From Nitrospirae bacterium MYbin6 (GTDB lineage: Bacteria > Nitrospirota > Thermodesulfovibrionia > Thermodesulfovibrionales > Magnetobacteriaceae): a stretch of DNA of 64,000 nucleotides. The position numbers and the translations under genes were made by a program. The notes under the pieces were generated by a model. That model had not been told where the DNA came from and searched no databases. It saw only the letters and a program-made list of their open reading frames with translations. The number at the start of each line of letters is the position of its first letter. Position 1 is the first letter of the stretch. Shown piece by piece: positions 54,230 to 62,514 of the stretch. The DNA lies in assembly GCA_002753305.1 (NCBI GenBank), contig PEAC01000002.1, positions 1-64,000 of the forward strand, given 5' to 3'.

Positions 54230-54508
54230 ATGGCTGTAAAAGTCAGGATACCGACCCCGTTACAGAAACTTACGGAAGGCAAAGAGGAGGTTGAGGCAAC
54301 CTCAGGGACAATCATAGAGATAGTGAATGGCCTCGACAGCAAATACACCGGCATTGCCGAGAGGATATCCGATGCGGGGAAGATCAGGCGTTTTGTAAAT
54401 ATCTATGTCAACGAAGAGGATATAAGGTTCTTAAAAGGAGAGCAGACACCGGTACAAGACGGAGATATAGTGTCGATAGTGCCGGCAATAGCAGGCGGAT
54501 GCCTGTAA
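54230..54508 (+). CDS. ThiS/MoaD-type sulfur-carrier protein
   Basis: 92 residues, ubiquitin-like fold: VRIPTPLQKLTEGKEEVEAT, NIYVNEEDIRF and DGDIVSIVPAIAGG at the end. The diglycine is followed by two more residues (CL), so a peptidase must cut it before adenylation, as known for some carriers paired with JAMM proteases. It sits between threonine synthase and the NIL protein, the setting of carriers used for homocysteine/methionine synthesis rather than thiamin. GGAGG precedes the ATG. Confidence 0.9.
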   Translation: MAVKVRIPTPLQKLTEGKEEVEATSGTIIEIVNGLDSKYTGIAERISDAGKIRRFVNIYVNEEDIRFLKGEQTPVQDGDIVSIVPAIAGGCL

Positions 54509-54523
54509 CAGGGGAGGGGAAAG

Positions 54524-54760
54524 ATGAAAAAAAGAATAAGACTGACCTTCCCGCAGGATTTGATAAAAGAGCCGGTGATATACACGGTTGCAAAAAAATA
54601 CGATATTATACCGAACATACGCCGCGCGCGGGTAACGGAGAGCGTTGGGGAGATGATTCTGCCTTTTGACGGACAAGAGGACAATCTGAACCTGAGCATA
54701 GAGGCCCTGAAAGAGACGGGTGTCGACGTGGAGCTGATAGAAGGAGACATAATTCAATAA
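54524..54760 (+). CDS. NIL-domain protein
   Basis: 78 residues, one NIL domain (named for its NIL motif): RIRLTFPQDLIKEPVIYTVA, YDIIPNIRRARVTE and GEMILPFDGQEDNL. Standalone NIL proteins cluster with sulfur-carrier and methionine genes. It is encoded 15 bases after the carrier and 40 bases before the second threonine synthase. Probably a small-molecule or protein-binding partner in sulfur amino acid synthesis. Confidence 0.9.
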   Translation: MKKRIRLTFPQDLIKEPVIYTVAKKYDIIPNIRRARVTESVGEMILPFDGQEDNLNLSIEALKETGVDVELIEGDIIQ

Positions 54761-54800
54761 AATATGGATATAGAGGCGTGATGATACCGCTGGAGGATAA

Positions 54801-55892
54801 ATGGCAAGGGACATAGACCGATGTAACGGCAGTGCCTGGGAGGGGATAATTGCCCGTTACCGGGAATTCTTACCGGTTACTGAGGCAACGCCGGTAATAA
54901 CTCTAAACGAAGGGAATACGCCGTTAATAGCGGCGCGGAATCTGTGTAAGAAGATAGGGTTTGAGGGCCGCATATATTTTAAATTCGACGGCCTGAATCC
55001 GACGGGTTCATTTAAAGACAGAGGGATGGCGGTGGCCATATCCAAGGCAGTAGAGGCGGGGGCGCGCGCGGTGATATGTGCGTCAACCGGAAACACATCT
55101 GCCTCGGCGGCGGCCTATGCGGCAAGGGCGGGAATCAGCTCGGTTGTCATCATTCCCGAGGGGAAAATTGCGCTTGGCAAACTAGCCCAGGCCATCATTC
55201 ACGGTGCGTCAGTACTTCAGATAGAGGGTAATTTTGACGAGGCCCTCACGATAGTGAAAAAAATAGTCCAACGCTATCCAATAACCCTTGTAAACTCTAT
55301 AAATCCCTTCAGATTAGAGGGCCAGAAGACGGCCGCGTTTGAGGTCTGCGACCAGTTAGGCGCGGCTCCGGACTATCATTCCCTGCCGGTAGGAAACGCG
55401 GGGAACATCACGGCATACTGGAAGGGCTACAAGGAATATCAGACAGTGGGAAAGATTTCGGCTCTCCCCAAAATGATAGGGTTTCAGGCAGCCGGGGCCG
55501 CCCCGATAGTTATTGGAAAACCGGTAGAAAAACCAGAGACGATAGCCTCGGCCATAAGGATAGGCAATCCGGCCAGTTGGACTCTTGCCGTAGAGGCACA
55601 GACCCAATCGGGCGGCGTAATTGATGCCGTAACGGACGAAGAAATCCTCTCGGCGTATGCCATGATGGCCAGGACGGAGGGCATATTTTGTGAGCCGGCC
55701 TCGGCGGCCTCCGTAGCCGGGGTTATTAAGCTAAACGCCACAGGCTATTTCGCCAAAGGCGCCACTATAGTATGCACACTTACAGGCACCGGCCTCAAAG
55801 ACCCTGACACGGTGTTTAAAGTCACAAAAGAACCCCTTAAGGTATGGTCGGACTTAAACGCCGTCGAGGAGTATATAAAGAATCTGCTATAG
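54801..55892 (+). CDS. Second threonine synthase / PLP lyase
   Basis: 363 residues without the zinc ribbon. PLP motifs: [13 protein letters not shown], Lys72 in [52 protein letters not shown] and [13 protein letters not shown]. Close to the common ThrC type of Gram-positive bacteria and clearly different from the 53-kb gene. GGAGG precedes ATG 54801. Either this is the real ThrC and the other one has moved to sulfur work, or the reverse. Confidence 0.93.
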   Translation: MARDIDRCNGSAWEGIIARYREFLPVTEATPVITLNEGNTPLIAARNLCKKIGFEGRIYFKFDGLNPTGSFKDRGMAVAISKAVEAGARAVICASTGNTSASAAAYAARAGISSVVIIPEGKIALGKLAQAIIHGASVLQIEGNFDEALTIVKKIVQRYPITLVNSINPFRLEGQKTAAFEVCDQLGAAPDYHSLPVGNAGNITAYWKGYKEYQTVGKISALPKMIGFQAAGAAPIVIGKPVEKPETIASAIRIGNPASWTLAVEAQTQSGGVIDAVTDEEILSAYAMMARTEGIFCEPASAASVAGVIKLNATGYFAKGATIVCTLTGTGLKDPDTVFKVTKEPLKVWSDLNAVEEYIKNLL

Positions 55893-55998
55893 GGAATAGC
55901 CACTGAAGGGATTCGCCCCCCCTCTGTGCCCCTGTATGCCTGTGGACTTTGGCGGAATCGAAAAACGGCAGGAAAAGTAAAAATGGCTCTGCGTGTGT

Positions 55999-56004
55999 TA
56001 TAAT
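55999..56004 (+). promoter_or_regulatory. Extended -10 promoter of the HDOD gene
   Basis: TGTTATAAT, a full TGn extended -10, with TATAAT at 55999-56004. The likely start point is 5-8 bases on, at or just before ATG 56014, so the transcript would be leaderless or nearly so. No SD is visible. Confidence 0.55.
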
Positions 56005-56013
56005 AGCCATGAA

Positions 56014-57018
56014 ATGTTAGTTAAATGTTCACAATGCAGGAATGAGTTTAATATCTCAGACGATGAGTTAAGGCCATGTACCTCAAATATAACAGTTGCC
56101 TGTCCAGCGTGCGGCAAGGATATTGTCGTAACATATTACCTTATTAAAAAGGCTTTGGGGCAGATTGAACCTCCGTATCTTTATGGAGATGAGTTGAAAG
56201 TTGCGATTGCTCAGGATGTTGAAGGCATCCCGCCAATGCCTCAGGTTGCGATAAAGGCCAAGAAAATAGTATTGGACCCTTATTCAAATGCATCAACCCT
56301 GGCCGGCATCATAGAGCAGGACCAGGCAATTGCCGCAACAGTGTTAAAAATTGCAAACTCACCATTTTATGGCAACCCCGGGCAGGTGTCATCACTACAG
56401 CGTGCAGCCATGATTTTGGGGACTAAGGCCCTGTATGAAGTGCTGACGATTGCCCTTGCCGCCAGCGTGTTGGGAAAGAATCTGCAAGGATATGAACTCA
56501 ATACGGATGATATTTGGTTACACTCAATGGCAGTAGCCTCCGGTTGCCGTGCCATAGCAAGGAGATACAACCCATCCCTTGAGGACGATGCCTTTGCAGC
56601 CGGACTACTTCATGACTGTGGGAAGATTGTCCTCGATTCGTACATTTATGAAAGGAAAATCGCTTTTACTAAGTATCTGGAGAAAAAAAACACAGACTTC
56701 ATTGGCGCCGAGGAACATATACTTGGTTTCAACCATGCCGAGATCGCATATTCATTATGCACGAAATGGAAATTCCCGGACAACCTGTCAACCGCTATCA
56801 GATACCATCACAAGCCAATGCAGTCACCCGAGAAAGATCTGTCGGCTATAGTCCACATTTCAGACGCCATAGCCATAATGAGCGGCCTTGGTATTGGATA
56901 TGATGGTATGATGTATCATGTAGATGGGGCGGCCTTTGATATGCTCAACATTCAGGACTCCGACATAAACGACATAAAGTTGTATGTGGGTGAGTACGTA
57001 AAGAAGATGTCCGGGTAG
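56014..57018 (+). CDS. HDOD-domain signalling protein with N-terminal zinc ribbon
   Basis: 334 residues. Residues 5-45 form a zinc ribbon (CSQC ... CPAC) of the MJ0042 type. The HDOD domain follows: IPPMPQVAIKAKKIVLDP, DQAIAATVLKIANSPFYGN, RAAMILGTKALYEVL, with a partly kept HD site in AAGLLHDCGKIVLDSYI and HHKPMQSPEK. HDOD proteins act as scaffolds in motility and stress signalling and usually lack enzyme activity. ATG 56014 is preferred over GTG 55993, which would lie upstream of the -10 box. Confidence 0.88.
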   Translation: MLVKCSQCRNEFNISDDELRPCTSNITVACPACGKDIVVTYYLIKKALGQIEPPYLYGDELKVAIAQDVEGIPPMPQVAIKAKKIVLDPYSNASTLAGIIEQDQAIAATVLKIANSPFYGNPGQVSSLQRAAMILGTKALYEVLTIALAASVLGKNLQGYELNTDDIWLHSMAVASGCRAIARRYNPSLEDDAFAAGLLHDCGKIVLDSYIYERKIAFTKYLEKKNTDFIGAEEHILGFNHAEIAYSLCTKWKFPDNLSTAIRYHHKPMQSPEKDLSAIVHISDAIAIMSGLGIGYDGMMYHVDGAAFDMLNIQDSDINDIKLYVGEYVKKMSG

Positions 57019-57025
57019 AATTAAA

Positions 57026-57102
<77 letters not shown>

Positions 57103-57207
57103 CGGCTCTTATACCACGACTATAACATAGTTATTGCCACTGTGGCAACAATTTTTTTTATTTGGTGCTAGTTGAAAAAATGTCGTTCATTTATATTGTT
57201 TTTTTTG

Positions 57208-57213
57208 TATAAT
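57208..57213 (+). promoter_or_regulatory. Probable -10 box of the MBL-fold gene
   Basis: TATAAT after a T-rich run, 33 bases before ATG 57246. No clear -35 at the standard distance. The leader carries AAGGAGG at 57232-57238. Confidence 0.45.
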
Positions 57214-57245
57214 ATACTGCTTACATTATGTAAGGAGGATTGGTA

Positions 57246-58085
57246 ATGATTATAAAATGCTGGGGAGCCAGAGGCTCTATCCCCGTTTCAGGCAAGGATT
57301 ACCTGAAATATGGCGGAGATACTACCTGTATTGAGATCAGGCCCAAAAACGGCGACATTATCATTATTGACACAGGCTCCGGCATTCGTGAGCTTGGCAA
57401 AAAAATGCTTGATGAAAAACGTGATAAATTCAATATCATCTTTACCCATTTCCACTGGGACCATATCATGGGGTTTCCGTTTTTCAGGCCTATTTATAAC
57501 GAAGGCACCAGGATTGATTTCTACGGGTGCGCCTTCGTGCAAGGCTCTATTGAGGAGATGATCTCAAAAACTATGGTCTCTCCACACTTCCCCGTTAATT
57601 TCAATGAAGTCAAGGCCACTTTTTCTTACGTTACCGTCTGCTCCAGGAGTTTTAATATAAATTCCATTACGGTTACGCCTATTATGCTTAGCCATCCAAA
57701 CCAGGGGCTTGGTTATAAATTTGAAGAAGACGGCAAGACCTTTGTCTTTATCACCGACAACGAGCTTACGTATAAACATCCGGGCGGCCTTGATTACGAG
57801 GACTACAGAGACTTTGCCGCTAATGCCGACCTTCTCTTCCACGATTCTGAGTACATGGAAGAGGAATATGAGGCAAAAAAAACATGGGGACACTCCATCT
57901 ACAAAGATTCCCTTCGTCTGGCCATCGAAAGCGGTGTTAAATCCTTCGGCCTCTACCACCACAATCAAAACAGAACCGACGACGAGCAGGACGCAATCGT
58001 CGAAGACTGCCAGAGAATCATAGCTCGGAAGAACTCACCTCTTAAGTGCTTTGCCGTATATCAGGGGATGGAAATCGTCCTGTGA
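57246..58085 (+). CDS. MBL-fold metallohydrolase
   Basis: 279 residues of the metallo-beta-lactamase fold: IIKCWGARGSIPVSGKDYLK, GGDTTCIEI, IIIDTGSGIRELGK, the metal motif THFHWDHIMGFPFF, then LSHPNQGLGY, ITDNE and HDSEYMEEEY with GHSIYKDSLRLA. This pattern belongs to the RNase Z/PhnP-like group often labelled MBL-fold metallohydrolase next to signalling genes; some are cyclic phosphodiesterases. The substrate is unknown. ATG 57246 is chosen because GGAGG is 7 bases upstream. Confidence 0.88.
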   Translation: MIIKCWGARGSIPVSGKDYLKYGGDTTCIEIRPKNGDIIIIDTGSGIRELGKKMLDEKRDKFNIIFTHFHWDHIMGFPFFRPIYNEGTRIDFYGCAFVQGSIEEMISKTMVSPHFPVNFNEVKATFSYVTVCSRSFNINSITVTPIMLSHPNQGLGYKFEEDGKTFVFITDNELTYKHPGGLDYEDYRDFAANADLLFHDSEYMEEEYEAKKTWGHSIYKDSLRLAIESGVKSFGLYHHNQNRTDDEQDAIVEDCQRIIARKNSPLKCFAVYQGMEIVL

Positions 58086-58125
58086 CCTTCCAGCGACCTG
58101 CCAGACTGAATTAATACTGGCTGGG

Positions 58126-58842
58126 TCAATACTTCTGATTAATACTGTCTATTAGCTCGATTATTTTGTTTGTGATGATATGAAGGGCCTGTCGGCCTTT
58201 TTCCTCCGATGCCTTCTCAGGATTGCCCCATACGCCGCCGGGCCAGTATTTCACCTTGTCCCTGACGATTAAAGGCCTTGGCAACTGAGGGTATTCCTCC
58301 TTTGACCTGCCCTTGACGAGATGGGGGGCCAGGGCAAGCACGACCGATGTCTCAAGCTCCCCCGCGTGGGAATCGTTTTTGGTCTCACACAGACCTGACA
58401 GCTCACCATAGAGTACTTCATAGGGCGAGATGGCCGCTATGTTTATGCCGTCCAATTCGTCGATTAAGATTTCTGCCGCCTCCTTCAGGGCCGACATGTG
58501 AAGGCTGCCACCATGGCCGGATATCAGCAGATAGTTTCTCAATCCCTTTTGGTAGGCGTCTCTGACGAGGTCCAGGGCCAGATATCTTAGTGTCTTAGCG
58601 GTTATCCCTATAGTGCCGGGGTGTTTTCCCGTTGTCGTGCATACGCCATAATATATTGGAGGGGCAAGGTAGAAGTCCCGTTTTTTTTCGGCCATAAGCA
58701 TGGCCTCTTTCACTATCAGCGTGTCCGTATTTAGTGGCAGGTGCCTGCCATGTTCTTCTATGGTGCCAAAGGGAAACACTATTGTCTTTGTTTTTTTAAG
58801 ATATTGCGTGAATTCCTCCATTGTACATTCCTCAAGAATCAT
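58126..58842 (-). CDS. Creatininase-family amidohydrolase
   Basis: 238 residues. Family core motifs: VFPFGTIEEHGRHLPLNTDTLI (Glu and His metal ligands), ISGHGGSLHM and SHAGELETSVVLAL. Besides creatinine, the family includes enzymes for mycofactocin and formamide-type substrates, so the substrate is open. Its start overlaps the release-factor-like gene by 11 bases. Confidence 0.9.
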   Translation of the reverse strand: MILEECTMEEFTQYLKKTKTIVFPFGTIEEHGRHLPLNTDTLIVKEAMLMAEKKRDFYLAPPIYYGVCTTTGKHPGTIGITAKTLRYLALDLVRDAYQKGLRNYLLISGHGGSLHMSALKEAAEILIDELDGINIAAISPYEVLYGELSGLCETKNDSHAGELETSVVLALAPHLVKGRSKEEYPQLPRPLIVRDKVKYWPGGVWGNPEKASEEKGRQALHIITNKIIELIDSINQKY

Positions 58843-59185
58843 GGGCTGCTCCTGTGTGTGCAGAGTTTTCTTCGTACTGAACGGGTTCGTTTGGTGTGAT
58901 TTCGGGTGTTGTGTGTTTTCTCGATTGATTGGTTATCTTTTCTATGAGCTGGCGCCTTGCCAGGAAACGATTTATAGATTGGCTCCTGTTTATCATACAC
59001 TTAACTTCAATACCCGTAGGTATGTGTTTGAGGTATACGCACGTTGAGGTCTTGTTGACCTTTTGGCCGCCTTTCCCCGATGAGCGAATGAATTTCTCGA
59101 CGATGTCCTTTTCATATATTTCATGTGCCTCCATCGCCTCTTTCAACCATTTGTTCTTTCCCGGGCTTACGGCGAAATCTACCAT
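58832..59185 (-). CDS. Release-factor-like peptidyl-tRNA hydrolase (GGQ protein)
   Basis: 117 residues with the RF-1 catalytic domain only: RSSGKGGQKVNKTSTCVYL holds the GGQ motif, and NRSQSINRFLARRQLIEKI follows. It lacks the codon-recognition domains, as do ArfB/YaeJ and mitochondrial C12orf65, which free stalled ribosomes. The C-terminal tail here (QSRKHTTPEITPNE on) is less basic than in ArfB. It starts 17 bases after the UGA-containing rhodanese gene. Confidence 0.88.
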   Translation of the reverse strand: MVDFAVSPGKNKWLKEAMEAHEIYEKDIVEKFIRSSGKGGQKVNKTSTCVYLKHIPTGIEVKCMINRSQSINRFLARRQLIEKITNQSRKHTTPEITPNEPVQYEENSAHTGAAHDS

Positions 59186-59202
59186 AGCAAAAATACCATC
59201 AA

Positions 59203-59601
59203 CTACTTAGGTTCCACGGGGTATTTTAGTTTTTCCCATTCGCTCCAGCCGCCCTTAAGGGCGTATACCTTAGCGTAACCTGATTGTAATAGTGTTTGTG
59301 CCAAACTGACACTTGTTCTATCGTCGTGTCAGGTGCAGAAGAAGATTATCTCCTTGTCTTTGGGGTATTTTTGCGACCACTTCCCAATCTGCATGGGGTT
59401 TTCACGAACACTTCCTTTAATCTTCATCTTGTCGGCATTGTATGCCGCCGGTGAGCGCACATCAATGATAATCACATCAGGTGTGCCGAGTTTAGCTTTG
59501 AGCTCATCCGCGGACATCCTCGGCACTTCAAAACCACTGGCCGCGACATGAATCATTACAACATACAAAAAAAACAACGAGACAACCAACCCCTTTCTCA
59601 T
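59203..59601 (-). CDS. Exported rhodanese with in-frame UGA (candidate selenoprotein)
   Basis: From ATG 59601 (GGAGGG seven bases upstream) the frame gives a signal peptide ([20 protein letters not shown], then ASG) and a rhodanese core, [21 protein letters not shown]. At codon 91 the frame meets TGA (59329-59331) in IIFFCT-UGA-HDDRTSV, then goes on without another stop for 41 codons as normal rhodanese sequence: [20 protein letters not shown] and [14 protein letters not shown], ending at TAG 59203-59205. The UGA falls in the active loop, where related proteins have CxC, so selenocysteine would replace the second Cys. The total length of 132 residues is normal for the family. A premature stop by mutation is the alternative, but perfect frame and conservation after it argue against that. 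Confidence 0.75.
59294..59331 (-). promoter_or_regulatory. Candidate bacterial SECIS hairpin
   Basis: On the mRNA strand, 23 bases after the UGA, GUUUG-GCA-CAAAC forms a 5-bp stem with loop starting with G; AGU/ACU add 3 outer pairs across a 4-base bulge containing U. A second possible stem, UGACAC/GUGUCA, includes the UGA itself (59326-59331 with 59307-59312). Position and loop G fit bacterial SECIS rules in general; no folding program was run. Confidence 0.5.
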
Positions 59602-59763
59602 ACGCCCTCCCGAGGGAATTCAGGTATGCAAATCACCCTTACCGGCAACTCCGCCAGTGGTAAAAGCATACTGTTTACAATGAGCTTATGTCAATATGTG
59701 CCGGTAGGGGCACCCGATAAAAAAAGTCTGAAATTTTCATTCCATAATATAGAATCATTAGTG

Positions 59764-59769
59764 TATAAT
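59764..59769 (+). promoter_or_regulatory. Possible -10 box of aminotransferase gene
   Basis: TATAAT only 6 bases before ATG 59776, which would give a leaderless transcript. No SD precedes the ATG, in line with that. The -35 region is weak. Confidence 0.4.
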
Positions 59770-59775
59770 AGGCGC

Positions 59776-60948
59776 ATGTTTGAATTTAACAGGATAAAGA
59801 GGCTGCCGCCCTATGTATTTGCCATCGTGAATAACCTCAAGATGGATGCCAGGCGCCGCGGCGAGGACATCATAGACCTTGGCATGGGAAACCCGGACAT
59901 GCCCACCCCGCCACACATCGTCGATAAGCTGCGCGAGGCGGCGAAAAACCCTAAAAACCATATGTACTCTGCCTCTCGCGGAATCACTCAGCTCAGAATG
60001 GCAATATGTGAGTGGTATGACAGGCGCTACGGAGTCACCCTCAACCCGGATGAAAACGCCGTCGTTACTATCGGCTCCAAAGAGGGTCTCAGCCATTTGA
60101 TCCTGGCCATGATAGAGCCTCAGGACGTTGCCCTTACGCCAACACCGGCATATCCGATTCATCCTTACAGCGTAATAATCGCGGGTGGACAGGTGAGGAA
60201 TATCCCCATCGGCCCGGGAATCAATTTTTTTGACGAAATGGAAAAGGCATATAAAAACACCTGGCCAAGGCCGAAAGTTCTTATAATTAACTTCCCCCAC
60301 AATCCTACAACAGAGGTGGTGGATTTGGACTTTTTCCAGAAGGTGGTGGATTTCGCGAAGGAAAACGACCTCATGGTAATTCACGACCTCGCATATGCCG
60401 ACCTCGTCTTTGACGACTACAAGGCGCCAAGTTTCCTGCAGGCCAAGGGCGCCCTGGACGTAGGCGTTGAGTTTTTCTCCATGACAAAGAGTTACTCGAT
60501 GGCCGGATGGCGCGTAGGGTTTTGCTGTGGCAACCGTGAAATCGTCGGCGCGCTGACGAAGATTAAGAGTTATCTTGATTACGGCATGTTTCAACCAATT
60601 CAAATAGCGGCCATAGTGGCCCTCAGAGGCAAACAGGACCCGGTTGAAAAGATTCGCAAGGACTACGAAAAACGCAGGGATGTTCTCATAGACGGCCTGA
60701 ACCGCGCCGGATGGCCCATCCCTGCCCCGAAGGCAACTATGTTCGTGTGGGCAGAGATCCCTGACCAATATAAAGCGCTGGGCTCGCTGGAGTTTTGTAA
60801 ACTCCTGATAAAAGAGGCCAAGGTGGCCGTCTCCCCCGGCATAGGGTTTGGTGACAGCGGCGACGGTTACGTGAGATTTGCCATAGTGGAAAATGAACAC
60901 CGGATAAAGCAGGCCCTAAAGGGCATTAAAAGGCTGCTGGCAAAATGA
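59776..60948 (+). CDS. Class I/II aminotransferase (AlaC-like)
   Basis: 390 residues, fold-type I PLP enzyme. The start [19 protein letters not shown] is typical of the AlaC/YfdZ alanine transaminase group often coded before homoserine dehydrogenase. Motifs: [49 protein letters not shown] and the PLP Lys in [16 protein letters not shown]. An alanine or aspartate-family transaminase role is likely. The frame opens at 59548, but the added part is not aminotransferase-like. Its end overlaps hom by 4 bases. Confidence 0.92.
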   Translation: MFEFNRIKRLPPYVFAIVNNLKMDARRRGEDIIDLGMGNPDMPTPPHIVDKLREAAKNPKNHMYSASRGITQLRMAICEWYDRRYGVTLNPDENAVVTIGSKEGLSHLILAMIEPQDVALTPTPAYPIHPYSVIIAGGQVRNIPIGPGINFFDEMEKAYKNTWPRPKVLIINFPHNPTTEVVDLDFFQKVVDFAKENDLMVIHDLAYADLVFDDYKAPSFLQAKGALDVGVEFFSMTKSYSMAGWRVGFCCGNREIVGALTKIKSYLDYGMFQPIQIAAIVALRGKQDPVEKIRKDYEKRRDVLIDGLNRAGWPIPAPKATMFVWAEIPDQYKALGSLEFCKLLIKEAKVAVSPGIGFGDSGDGYVRFAIVENEHRIKQALKGIKRLLAK

Positions 60949-62243
60949 CAGAGGCCGTCAATGTCGGCATCATTGGGTTCGGCACGGTTGGCAGTGGTAC
61001 GGCAAGGATATTGCTTCAGAACGCTGAACTGATCGAAAAGCGTACGGGCAAGAGAATCGTACTGAAGAAAATTGCCGACCTCGACATAGAAAGAGACCGG
61101 GGAGTTGACATACCTCCGGGTGTCCTGACAACCGATGCATATGAAATTATAAATGATCCCGCCATCAATGTCGTAGTTGAACTCATCGGAGGTATTCAAC
61201 CGGCCAAGAGATTCATGCTCGACGCCCTGAGAAGTGGAAAAAATATTGTAACGGCCAACAAGGCCCTGCTGGCAACCGAGGGCAATGAGATATTCGCCGT
61301 GGCGGAAAATCTACAGAAAATCATAGGTTTTGAGGCAGCCGTAGCCGGAGGTATCCCAATTATCAAGGTCATAAAAGAGGGTCTCGCGGCAAACAACATC
61401 CTCTCTATCTATGGAATAATAAACGGTACGTCTAATTATATTCTGACGAGAATGACAAAGGAGGGCGTGTCGTTTGATTTGGTATTAGAGGACGCCCAGC
61501 GCCTGGGCTACGCGGAGGCAGACCCCACATTCGACATCGAGGGTATAGACACGGCCCATAAGCTTACCCTGCTTGCTTCGCTTTCTTATGGCATCGGACT
61601 CTCTTTCGATAAGGTTTACAAAGAGGGGATAACGGCGATAACCCCTGAGGATATAAGCTATGCCTCAGAGCTTGGCTATAAGATAAAGCTCCTTGCAATA
61701 GCGAAGGTGTTGGACTCTGAGATAGAGTTGCGCGTGCATCCAACGATGATACCGGAGGACTACCTTATATCTAAGGTTGACGATGTCTTCAATGCTATCT
61801 ATGTAGTTGGGGATGCCGTAGGTGAGACGATGTACTATGGCCGCGGCGCGGGGGACCTGCCCACAGGGAGCGCGGTTGTCAGCGATATAATAGACATTGC
61901 GATAAGAAAATGCCCCGGATGTTGTTCGTTTCTCGACGCAAACATAGCTGAATATAAAATAAAGGACATATCGGAAATAGAGTCGATGTATTATTTCAGA
62001 TTTACGGCACTGGACAGGCCAGGGGTGCTGTCAAAGATTTCCGGCGTATTAGGTCTCCACAATATAAGCATATCCGCTGTCATACAAAAAGAAAGAAGAG
62101 AGGGCGAGGCCGTCCCGCTGGTGGTCCTGACCCACAGGGCAAAAGAGCAAAACGTAGTAAACGCCATAAGAGAAATAGACCAGATGCCCGTAGTTGCCGC
62201 TAATACAAGGTTCATACGCGTAGAAGGCAAGGAATGTTATTAG
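60945..62243 (+). CDS. hom: Homoserine dehydrogenase
   Basis: 432 residues. NAD(P)-binding [19 protein letters not shown], catalytic region [20 protein letters not shown] and [31 protein letters not shown] [20 protein letters not shown] with the active Lys, and a C-terminal ACT domain ([18 protein letters not shown]) for threonine feedback. It makes homoserine for threonine and methionine, tying this end of the window to the two threonine synthases at 53-56 kb. Overlaps the transaminase gene by 4 bases. Confidence 0.97.
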   Translation: MTEAVNVGIIGFGTVGSGTARILLQNAELIEKRTGKRIVLKKIADLDIERDRGVDIPPGVLTTDAYEIINDPAINVVVELIGGIQPAKRFMLDALRSGKNIVTANKALLATEGNEIFAVAENLQKIIGFEAAVAGGIPIIKVIKEGLAANNILSIYGIINGTSNYILTRMTKEGVSFDLVLEDAQRLGYAEADPTFDIEGIDTAHKLTLLASLSYGIGLSFDKVYKEGITAITPEDISYASELGYKIKLLAIAKVLDSEIELRVHPTMIPEDYLISKVDDVFNAIYVVGDAVGETMYYGRGAGDLPTGSAVVSDIIDIAIRKCPGCCSFLDANIAEYKIKDISEIESMYYFRFTALDRPGVLSKISGVLGLHNISISAVIQKERREGEAVPLVVLTHRAKEQNVVNAIREIDQMPVVAANTRFIRVEGKECY

Positions 62244-62262
62244 CAGGAGGATGCGCCAAGAC

Positions 62263-62511
62263 ATGGAAGAAGAGATAATACCCGATAAGAGAATAGATAT
62301 AAGGGGGCTTAAGTGTCCGTATACGTTTGTAAGGTCTAAGCTGACGCTTGAGGCGATGAACACGGGAGAAGTCCTTGAGATCCTGCTGGATTACCCGGAG
62401 GCATCAATCAGCATACCCAAGTCGATGCAAGACCACGGCCAGAGGGTCCTGACCGTAGAGAAAGTAAATGACAAAGATTGGATTATTATAATAAGGAAAG
62501 AAAAGGATTAA
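62263..62511 (+). CDS. TusA-family sulfur-transfer protein
   Basis: 82 residues. IDIRGLKCPYTFVRSKLTLE has the conserved Cys-Pro with the catalytic Cys, and EILLDYPEASISIPKSM the second half. TusA-type proteins relay persulfide sulfur. It lies between hom and the MoeB-like gene, so it may supply sulfur for the carrier at 54 kb. ATG 62251 directly abuts GGAGG, so ATG 62263 is preferred. Confidence 0.9.
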   Translation: MEEEIIPDKRIDIRGLKCPYTFVRSKLTLEAMNTGEVLEILLDYPEASISIPKSMQDHGQRVLTVEKVNDKDWIIIIRKEKD

Positions 62512-62514
62512 GCG

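Noticed and set aside
59329..59331. The UGA in the rhodanese as a simple nonsense mutation
   Set aside because: The frame, domain and length are intact after it and a hairpin follows, so recoding is more likely; still, it cannot be excluded without Sec genes.
59758..60900. A 380-codon open frame on the minus strand over the aminotransferase gene
   Set aside because: It is antisense to a clearly conserved PLP enzyme, shows no domain, and reflects codon bias of the real gene.
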